Positions 1 through 4,030 of a DNA stretch of 6,572 nt are shown here, in pieces (within the stretch, counting starts at the first letter, position 1; every line of letters starts with the position of its first letter). The notes beneath the pieces are model-generated. The model saw only the letters and a list, made by a program, of their open reading frames with translations. It did no database searches and was not told where the DNA came from. The position numbers were made by a program, and so were the translations under genes. This DNA comes from an uncultured Collinsella sp. GTDB lineage: Bacteria; Actinomycetota; Coriobacteriia; Coriobacteriales; Coriobacteriaceae. The DNA lies in the NCBI GenBank assembly GCA_900552755.1, contig USAY01000104.1, positions 1-6,572 of the forward strand. The letters run 5' to 3'.

Positions 1-471
1 GCCGTCGAGTGGTATGGCCACGGCCCGGGCGAGAACTATCCGGACTCGCTGCGCGCCAACCCGGTCGGTCATTACCGCACTACGGTCGACGACATGTTCA
101 CGCCCTACGTTATGCCTCAGGATTGCGCTAACCGCGAGGGCACCCGTTGGGTCGCCCTGCGCTCTAGCCACGGTGACGGTCTGGTCGTGACGCGTCCGAG
201 CGACGCCGCTTCCAACCCGTTCTCGTTCTCGGCATGGCCCTATAGCTGCGAGGCCATCGATAACGCCAAGCACGTCTACGACCTTGTCAAGGGCGACACG
301 GTTACGGTCAATATCAACGACCAGCTGCTCGGCCTTGGTTCGAACTCTTGGGGTTCCGAGGTGCTCGATTCCTACCGCACCCGTTTTGAGAGCTTCAGCT
401 TTGAGGTGTCCCTGCGACCGCTGACGTCTGCCGATCTGGCTCAGGCGCTGGCACCCATTAAGGAGGCATAA
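1..471 (+). CDS. ebgA: Beta-galactosidase large subunit, C-terminal part (GH2, EbgA/LacZ type; 5' truncated by window)
   Basis: The frame is open from base 1 to TAA at 469-471, giving the last 156 residues; the start and catalytic domain lie upstream of the window. The visible part is the C-terminal beta-sandwich (Bgal_small_N-type) domain of family GH2 beta-galactosidases, which hydrolyse lactose and other beta-galactosides in the cytoplasm. Diagnostic segments are WYGHGPGENYPDS at residues 4-16, DMFTPYVMPQ at about 31-40 (LacZ has DMYTPYVFP) and GLGSNSWGSEV at about 111-121. The Trp in NSW (residue 117 here) lines up with LacZ Trp999, which contacts the substrate aglycone. I chose ebgA over lacZ because the next gene, 3 nt downstream, is the dedicated small subunit EbgC. 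The family is certain; the EbgA assignment rests on that neighbour and on comparison from memory. Confidence 0.88.
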   Translation, partial: AVEWYGHGPGENYPDSLRANPVGHYRTTVDDMFTPYVMPQDCANREGTRWVALRSSHGDGLVVTRPSDAASNPFSFSAWPYSCEAIDNAKHVYDLVKGDTVTVNINDQLLGLGSNSWGSEVLDSYRTRFESFSFEVSLRPLTSADLAQALAPIKEA

Positions 472-474
472 GTC

Positions 475-930
475 ATGCATGTCTTTAACTCGCGCGCCGA
501 TTTCGACGCTCAGATGAAGTCCGTCAAGAAGTGGATGCGCACCGGTCAGGCGCTCGATGGCGTTGCCGACCTGCAGCACGACGTGGCTTACTCCATCGGC
601 GACTCGTTGGTGTACTGGTGGGTCTATGCCCGCGAGGCCGCTACCGCCGATCTGGTCGGTCACCGTCGCTACCATGCCGTGCTCGCTCCGCTCGACGGCG
701 ACCTGACCGTCGAGGTGGCTTCCAAGGCGGATCTTACCTGCACGCGCACTTACAGCGATATCGACGATCGCGAGCGCTTTGAGGGTATGGGGGAGACCGT
801 GACGATTCCCGCCGGCGGCGTTGCCGTCGTCGAAATTGACGAGGCCTACCGTGTCGTGGCCGATGTCGCGGATTCCCGCGTCGTGGTACTGCACGTGACG
901 GTTGAAGGTTATTCCTTCCCCAACAAGTAG
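475..930 (+). CDS. ebgC: Beta-galactosidase small subunit EbgC (YhcH/YjgK/YiaL family)
   Basis: This 151-residue protein is close to the length of E. coli EbgC (about 149). In E. coli, EbgC associates with EbgA in a heteromeric beta-galactosidase and is needed for full activity. Recognisable blocks are AYSIGDSLVY (38-47), GHRRYHAV (62-69), MGETVTIPAG (105-114), EAYRVV (123-128) and the C-terminal VTVEGYSFPNK; all have near-identical counterparts in EbgC as I recall it. The ATG at 475 follows the ebgA stop by 3 nt. Its Shine-Dalgarno TAAGGAGG (459-466) lies inside the ebgA 3' end, so the two are probably translationally coupled. Oddity: the His of the EbgC DIHEAYR segment, a probable family metal-site position, is Asp122 here (EIDEAYR). 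No T-tract terminator follows, only a long hairpin. Confidence 0.9.
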   Translation: MHVFNSRADFDAQMKSVKKWMRTGQALDGVADLQHDVAYSIGDSLVYWWVYAREAATADLVGHRRYHAVLAPLDGDLTVEVASKADLTCTRTYSDIDDRERFEGMGETVTIPAGGVAVVEIDEAYRVVADVADSRVVVLHVTVEGYSFPNK

Positions 931-961
931 TATTCGTCCGTTTGGGCGTTTGCTTAGCGCC

Positions 962-1009
962 GTTAAGGGGGATGGCTTTGTTGACTCCCTTTTCCCCATT
1001 CCCCTTAGC
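962..1009 (+). other. Long imperfect hairpin after ebgC, no T-tract
   Basis: Bases 962-975 (GTTAAGGGGGATGG) pair with 996-1009 (CCATTCCCCTTAGC). The stem is 14 bp with two G-U pairs, and the loop is 20 nt and pyrimidine-rich. It lies 31 nt after the ebgC stop and about 50 nt before the permease -10 box. The expected run of T is missing, so it is not a canonical rho-independent terminator. It may protect the ebgAC mRNA 3' end or act in factor-assisted termination. The pairing is seen directly; the role is inferred. Confidence 0.5.
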
Positions 1010-1059
1010 AGGTGCGCCGTCCACGATTGCGCTTGCAGTCCGGACGGTTTTAGATGAGA

Positions 1060-1065
1060 TATAAC
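1060..1065 (+). promoter_or_regulatory. Probable -10 box for the permease gene
   Basis: TATAAC matches the sigma-A-type -10 consensus TATAAT at 5 of 6 positions. It would place the transcript start near 1072, giving a short leader containing the Shine-Dalgarno at 1074-1080. No good -35 hexamer lies 16-18 bp upstream: TTGCAG at 1033-1038 is 21 bp away, and no TG extension is present. The call is therefore tentative. Confidence 0.4.
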
Positions 1066-1083
1066 GGATGATTGGGAGGGCTT

Positions 1084-2547
1084 ATGAGCTCTGAAAAACG
1101 AGGAACGATTGGTTCGTTCGCTCTGCTGGGCATGACGGTCGCCGCCGTGTTCGGTATCAAGAACATCATCAACAACAACGCGGCCATCGGCTTGGCAGCT
1201 GCGCCGTCGTTCTTCTTCGCCACGCTTTTGTACTTTGTCCCCTATACCCTGGTTACCGCCGAGTTCGTCGGCCTCAACAAGGACTCCGAGTCTGGCGTGT
1301 ACGCATGGGTTAAGACCTCGATGGGTGGTCGCTGGGCGTTCCTGACGGCATTTAGCTACTGGTTCGTTAACCTGTTCTTCTTTGCGTCCGTCCTGCCCAA
1401 CGTCATCATCTACGCGAGCTACGTGTTCTTTGGTGCCAACGCCGAGCTTTCGCAGCTGTGGATCACCATTATCGAGATCGTCGTCTTTGCTATCGCCACG
1501 TGGGTTTCGACCAAGGGCGCTAAGTGGATCGGCTCCATTTCCTCCTTCGGCTCGACCGCGGCTCTCGGCCTGACTGCCGTGTTCATCTTGCTGTCCCTGG
1601 CTGCTGCCTTTGGCGGCGTCGAGTTCGCTACGGCTCCTACCCCCGCTAACATGGCTCCCGACACGACCAACTTCGCAACTATGTGGGGCTTCTTCGGTAC
1701 GCTTGCCTGGATCATCCAGGGCGTTGGCGGCGCTGAGTCTGTCGGCGTGTTCCTTAACGACCTTAAGGGTGGCGTCAAGGCCTTCGTGCGCACCGTCGTT
1801 ATCGCCGGCCTGACCATCGGCCTTCTGTATGCAGGCGCTTCGCTGCTGGTCAACCTGTTCATTCCCGAGGGCGGCGTTGCCATCTCCACCGGTATCTTCG
1901 ACGTATTCGGCGCTGTCTTTGCCCACTTTGGCATTCCCATGGAAGTGTCCACGCGCGTCATTGGCCTGATCCTTCTCGCTGCCACGCTGGGCTCCCTCAT
2001 GATGTGGACCTCTGCTCCCATCAAGGTCTTCTTCACCGAGATCCCCAAGGGCGTCTTTGGTAGCAAGATCGTCGAGCTCAACGAGCACGGCATTCCTGCC
2101 CGCGCTGCCTGGCTGCAGTTTGCCATCGTCGTCCCCATCCTGATCATCCCGGCCCTGGGCTCCGGCAACCTAGACGACCTGCTCATGATCGTCACCAACA
2201 TGACGGCTGCCACCGCTCTGCTCCCGCCGCTGCTGATCCTGCTTGCCTACTTTATGCTGCGCAAGAACTTCGACGCTGCTCCCCGTGGCTTCCGCATGGG
2301 TTCGCGTACCTTTGGCCTGGCCATTGCTGCATTCCTGCTTGTGGTCTTCTGCTTCGTGCTTATCTGCGGCACCATCCCGCTCGATCAGCCTCTGTGGCTG
2401 ACACTGGTCTACAACGTTGGCGGTGTAGTTATCTTCCTGGGCCTTGCCGTGATGTGGTACAACCGCTACATCAACCGCCTGCGCGAGACCGATCCCGAGG
2501 CTGCCGAGAGCGAGCTTCGCCCCTCCGTCCTCGACATGATGGAGTAG
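1084..2547 (+). CDS. APC-superfamily amino acid permease (YjeM/GadC-like)
   Basis: This 487-residue, very hydrophobic inner-membrane protein has roughly 12 membrane segments, the usual size for the APC (amino acid-polyamine-organocation) superfamily. The first segment carries FGIKNI (23-28), resembling the YGFNNI region of YjeM-type transporters. It is followed by FVPYTLVTAEF (51-61) and SGVYAWV (70-76), the TM2-loop-TM3 pattern of this group. GGAESVG (215-221) is the broken-helix TM6 substrate region with its conserved Glu218. The last 25 residues are a charged cytoplasmic tail. The true start is taken as ATG 1084, because GGGAGGG at 1074-1080 is a strong ribosome site for it and would lie inside the gene if the in-frame TTG at 1072 were used. 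The gene stands alone, with its own probable promoter and terminator. The substrate is not deducible; an amino acid (uniport, proton symport or antiport) is the family expectation. Confidence 0.85.
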   Translation: MSSEKRGTIGSFALLGMTVAAVFGIKNIINNNAAIGLAAAPSFFFATLLYFVPYTLVTAEFVGLNKDSESGVYAWVKTSMGGRWAFLTAFSYWFVNLFFFASVLPNVIIYASYVFFGANAELSQLWITIIEIVVFAIATWVSTKGAKWIGSISSFGSTAALGLTAVFILLSLAAAFGGVEFATAPTPANMAPDTTNFATMWGFFGTLAWIIQGVGGAESVGVFLNDLKGGVKAFVRTVVIAGLTIGLLYAGASLLVNLFIPEGGVAISTGIFDVFGAVFAHFGIPMEVSTRVIGLILLAATLGSLMMWTSAPIKVFFTEIPKGVFGSKIVELNEHGIPARAAWLQFAIVVPILIIPALGSGNLDDLLMIVTNMTAATALLPPLLILLAYFMLRKNFDAAPRGFRMGSRTFGLAIAAFLLVVFCFVLICGTIPLDQPLWLTLVYNVGGVVIFLGLAVMWYNRYINRLRETDPEAAESELRPSVLDMME

Positions 2548-2594
2548 CGGCTAGGATTAATCTGCGGCTGTGGAATAAATCGATTCCCTTTCCT

Positions 2595-2631
2595 AAGGAG
2601 GGGCCTTACGAGGTCCCTCCTTTTGTGTTTT
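2595..2631 (+). terminator. Rho-independent terminator of the permease gene
   Basis: AAGGAGGGGCC (2595-2605) pairs with GGTCCCTCCTT (2612-2622): 11 bp with one G-U pair and a 6-nt loop. It runs straight into TTTTGTGTTTT. It starts 47 nt after the permease stop and separates that gene from the HPr region. Confidence 0.93.
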
Positions 2632-2650
2632 GGGACATGGTTTTGGATCC

Positions 2651-2872
2651 CGTGGTCAAAAAATGCCAAATATGAGTACTGTTGCAAAAGAGGTGTCATA
2701 TTTTTCGGCCCGTTCTGAGCGAAAATGTGCTCAAAATCAATTTATCTAACCCCCTTTAAAGGGCGTTTGACGGCTTTCAACCTCTTCGAATCGCTCAAAG
2801 TAGGCACTTTGCTCTCGATTTTGCTGCTACTAAATTGGTGACAGTACTCATATTTGCCACTTTTTGCCCACG
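2651..2872. repeat. ~222 bp palindrome-ended non-coding element
   Basis: The region from 2632 to 2968 holds no credible gene. Most of it is bounded by two inverted arms, 2651-2682 and 2841-2872, which match at 29 of 32 positions. The inner 16 bp (CAAATATGAGTACTGT, 2667-2682, versus its exact complement at 2841-2856) are perfect. The interior is AT-richer than the genes and contains further dyads: CCCTTTAAAGGG at 2752-2763, a 6-bp hairpin at 2796-2811 (CAAAGT/ACTTTG) flanked by AATCG/CGATT, and TGAGC/GCTCA at 2716-2733. AAGAGGT (2688-2694) and ACCTCTT (2780-2786) are also complementary. There is no ORF with a ribosome site and no clear target-site duplication. It could be a small MITE-like repeat or a pair of opposed regulator sites. 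The structure is certain; its nature is unknown. Confidence 0.75.
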
Positions 2873-2908
2873 AGGTGTTCAGAGGAGCTCTCGACAAGCA
2901 TCTAACGC

Positions 2909-2914
2909 TACAAT
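2909..2914 (+). promoter_or_regulatory. Possible -10 box for the HPr gene
   Basis: TACAAT matches 5 of 6 bases of TATAAT and would start transcription near 2921, about 48 nt before the HPr ATG. The nearest -35-like hexamer, TCGACA at 2891-2896, is only 12 bp upstream, so the -35 element is unresolved. A CCACGTGG palindrome (2920-2927) sits at the predicted start site and could be an operator. Confidence 0.35.
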
Positions 2915-2968
2915 AGCTACCACGTGGCTGGGTTTGCCGGCCGAATGTGCGATGTCGTGGGAGGGGAC

Positions 2969-3217
2969 ATGGTCGAGTTTACAAAGACGATTAAAGATCC
3001 GTTGGGATTGCATGCCCGCCCGGTTGCGCTGCTTTATGACATTATCGCCAAGCATCGTAGTGACGTGTCGGTTTCGATTGGCAATCGTCATGTCGATGGC
3101 CGCGACGTTATAGGGCTCATGGCACTCTGTGGCGAATGTGGCGAGGACATCGTGTTCCGCGTTTCGGGCGTGGATGAGGCCTCGTGCGTCACGTCGATTA
3201 GAAACCTCTCGCTTTAA
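2969..3217 (+). CDS. HPr-family phosphocarrier protein with Asp at position 46
   Basis: This 82-residue protein is close to the 85-88 residues usual for HPr (ptsH product). HPr passes phosphate from PEP via enzyme I to the sugar-specific EIIA proteins of the phosphotransferase system in the cytoplasm. The phosphorylatable histidine is His15 in DPLGLHARP (10-18), with Arg17 and Pro18 also conserved. GRDVIGLMAL (44-53) matches the regulatory-helix region (KSIMGVMSL in B. subtilis HPr), but the regulatory Ser46 is Asp46 here. The ATG at 2969 is chosen because GGGAGGGG (2959-2966) precedes it and because it gives exact HPr numbering; in-frame codons upstream would add an unrelated N-terminus. No enzyme I gene or PTS permease is adjacent. 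A strong terminator follows, so the gene is probably monocistronic. It could be the main HPr or a Crh-like paralogue. Confidence 0.88.
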   Translation: MVEFTKTIKDPLGLHARPVALLYDIIAKHRSDVSVSIGNRHVDGRDVIGLMALCGECGEDIVFRVSGVDEASCVTSIRNLSL

Positions 3218-3228
3218 GCATGACGGGA

Positions 3229-3265
3229 CGCGGCAAAGGACAGCTCTTTGCCGCGCCTTTTTGTT
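3229..3265 (+). terminator. Rho-independent terminator of the HPr gene
   Basis: CGCGGCAAAG (3229-3238) and CTTTGCCGCG (3246-3255) form a perfect 10-bp stem with a 7-nt loop. It is followed by CC and TTTTTGTTT. It begins 11 nt after the HPr stop. Confidence 0.95.
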
Positions 3266-3309
3266 TCGTATAGGAAACTTTTTCGGAATCTAAATGGGGA
3301 CCCTTTCCA

Positions 3310-3363
3310 AAAAGTTAACCACGTGCTAGTTTACTAAAGCGAACATAGACGTGGTTAACTTTT
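3310..3363. promoter_or_regulatory. Perfect 15+15 bp inverted repeat upstream of feoA (candidate operator)
   Basis: AAAAGTTAACCACGT (3310-3324) is repeated exactly as its reverse complement at 3349-3363, with 24 bp between. The feoA start codon is 42 nt beyond the right arm, so the site lies where the feo promoter should be. There is no GC-rich stem followed by a T-run in the right context for a terminator, so two bound regulator dimers or one looped complex is more likely. Each arm contains GTTAAC, itself a palindrome. I could not place convincing -35 and -10 boxes. The symmetry is seen directly; operator function is inferred. Confidence 0.6.
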
Positions 3364-3405
3364 ATCACGTCGATGTTGAGGACGAACTGACGTTAGGAGC
3401 AACTC

Positions 3406-3648
3406 ATGTCTTGCGGACCGCAGATGCCGGCCATGCCGCTTTCGATGGTAAAAGCGGGCGAAACCGTGCGCGTGTCTCGTGTAAAGGGCAATGAGGATAT
3501 GAAGCACCACCTCAAGGACCTCGGCTTTGTCGAGGGCAGCGAAATTCACGTGGTGAGCTCGAGTGGCGCCAATATCATCGTCACGGTGCTGGGCGCACGC
3601 TTTGGTATCGATTCCAAGGTTGCCATGCACATCATGACCGTCAGTTAG
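3406..3648 (+). CDS. feoA: FeoA-domain protein, first copy (ferrous iron transport)
   Basis: This 80-residue cytoplasmic protein carries a single SH3-like FeoA domain, roughly residues 14-79. The domain shows the usual KAGETVRVSRVKG opening, the helix HHLKDLGFVEGSEIHVV (34-50, the family's L.dLG...G pattern), then VTVLGARFGID and a short last strand. FeoA proteins are small accessory factors of the FeoB transporter and are thought to bind and modulate it. The N-terminus has an extra MSCGPQMPAMPLS segment including Cys3, absent from the second copy. The ATG at 3406 is supported by TTAGGAGC at 3393-3400. The second feoA starts 37 nt after its stop with no terminator between, so they are probably co-transcribed. 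Which copy is the functional FeoB partner cannot be told from sequence. Confidence 0.9.
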   Translation: MSCGPQMPAMPLSMVKAGETVRVSRVKGNEDMKHHLKDLGFVEGSEIHVVSSSGANIIVTVLGARFGIDSKVAMHIMTVS

Positions 3649-3685
3649 TCCGCAGCATTTAAAAAACCGAAAGGGGGACAAGTAA

Positions 3686-3907
3686 ATGAAGACGTTGGGT
3701 GACGTTAAGGTGGGCGAGAGCTCCACCATCGTCAAGCTTCACGGTGAGGGTGCGCTTCGCCGCCACCTTATGGACCTGGGGCTCATCAAGGGCACTTCGT
3801 TCAAGGTCGTAAAGGTTGCACCGCTCGGAGATCCGGTCGAGATCAACGTGCGTGGCTACGAGCTCTCCATCCGCAAGGAGGAGGCTGCCGTCGTCGAGGT
3901 CCAGTAA
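3686..3907 (+). CDS. feoA: FeoA-domain protein, second copy (ferrous iron transport)
   Basis: This 73-residue protein is nearly the minimal FeoA domain and is the more canonical of the two copies. It has the opening LGDVKVGESSTIV, LRRHLMDLGLIKGTSFKVV (24-42), then APLGDPVEINVRGYELSIRKEEAAVVEV (45-72). The last block carries the typical FeoA signature PLGDPVEI..RGYELS.RK.EA. It is inferred to act in the cytoplasm with FeoB. The ATG at 3686 follows AAAGGGGGA (about 3670-3678). feoB begins 123 nt after its stop. That gap holds a DtxR/IdeR-like box and a hairpin, so feoB may be read from here and also from its own promoter. It differs strongly in sequence from the first copy, so the pair is an old duplication or two distinct subfamilies, not a recent repeat. 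Confidence 0.93.
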   Translation: MKTLGDVKVGESSTIVKLHGEGALRRHLMDLGLIKGTSFKVVKVAPLGDPVEINVRGYELSIRKEEAAVVEVQ

Positions 3908-3938
3908 GGGCCGGCGGCACATATTTCTGCAGATAAAG

Positions 3939-3957
3939 TTAGGTTTTTCTAACTTAA
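3939..3957. promoter_or_regulatory. DtxR/IdeR-like iron box upstream of feoB
   Basis: TTAGGTTTTTCTAACTTAA matches the DtxR/IdeR consensus TTAGGTTAGSCTAACCTAA at 15 of 19 positions; the mismatches lie mainly in the centre. It overlaps a 7-bp perfect inverted repeat AAGTTAG (3936-3942)/CTAACTT (3949-3955), which is framed by CTGCA (3928-3932) and TGCAG (3958-3962). It lies 73 nt before the feoB start. DtxR/IdeR proteins with Fe(II) repress iron uptake genes in Actinomycetota and other Gram-positives, so repression of feoB under iron excess is the natural reading. The match is by eye. Confidence 0.55.
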
Positions 3958-3984
3958 TGCAGCATCTTTGAAGCACATTATCCA

Positions 3985-4010
3985 GCCTGCGCGGAGAAAG
4001 CAGCGCGGGC
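3985..4010 (+). other. GC-rich hairpin in the feoB leader
   Basis: GCCTGCGC (3985-3992) pairs with GCGCGGGC (4003-4010): 8 bp with one G-U pair and a 10-nt purine-rich loop, GGAGAAAGCA. It ends about 10 nt before the feoB Shine-Dalgarno (AGAAGGA, about 4020-4026). The loop itself contains a GGAG. No T-tract follows, so it is not a terminator. A role in mRNA processing, stability or translation control is possible but unproven. Confidence 0.4.
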
Positions 4011-4030
4011 ACACAAGGAAGAAGGATTGA

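Noticed and set aside
1072..1083. TTG at 1072 as start of the permease
   Set aside because: It would put the strong ribosome site GGGAGGG (1074-1080) inside the gene; ATG 1084 is correctly spaced from it and gives the normal family N-terminus.
2651..2872. Repeats in this gap as a CRISPR array or tRNA-like structure
   Set aside because: There are only two copies, inverted rather than direct, with no regular spacers; no cloverleaf or anticodon arm can be drawn.
2924..2968. Upstream in-frame start for HPr, adding 15 residues
   Set aside because: ATG 2969 has a strong Shine-Dalgarno and puts the active histidine exactly at position 15; the extra residues resemble nothing in HPr.
2835..3113. Overlapping 92-codon frame across the palindromic element and the HPr gene
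   Set aside because: It overlaps the HPr coding sequence out of frame and has no recognisable domain; its composition fits a shadow frame.
3310..3363. The feoA upstream inverted repeat as a terminator
   Set aside because: The stem is AT-rich with a 24-nt loop, and the upstream HPr gene already has a strong terminator at 3229-3265. The TTTT at 3360-3363 is part of the arm itself.
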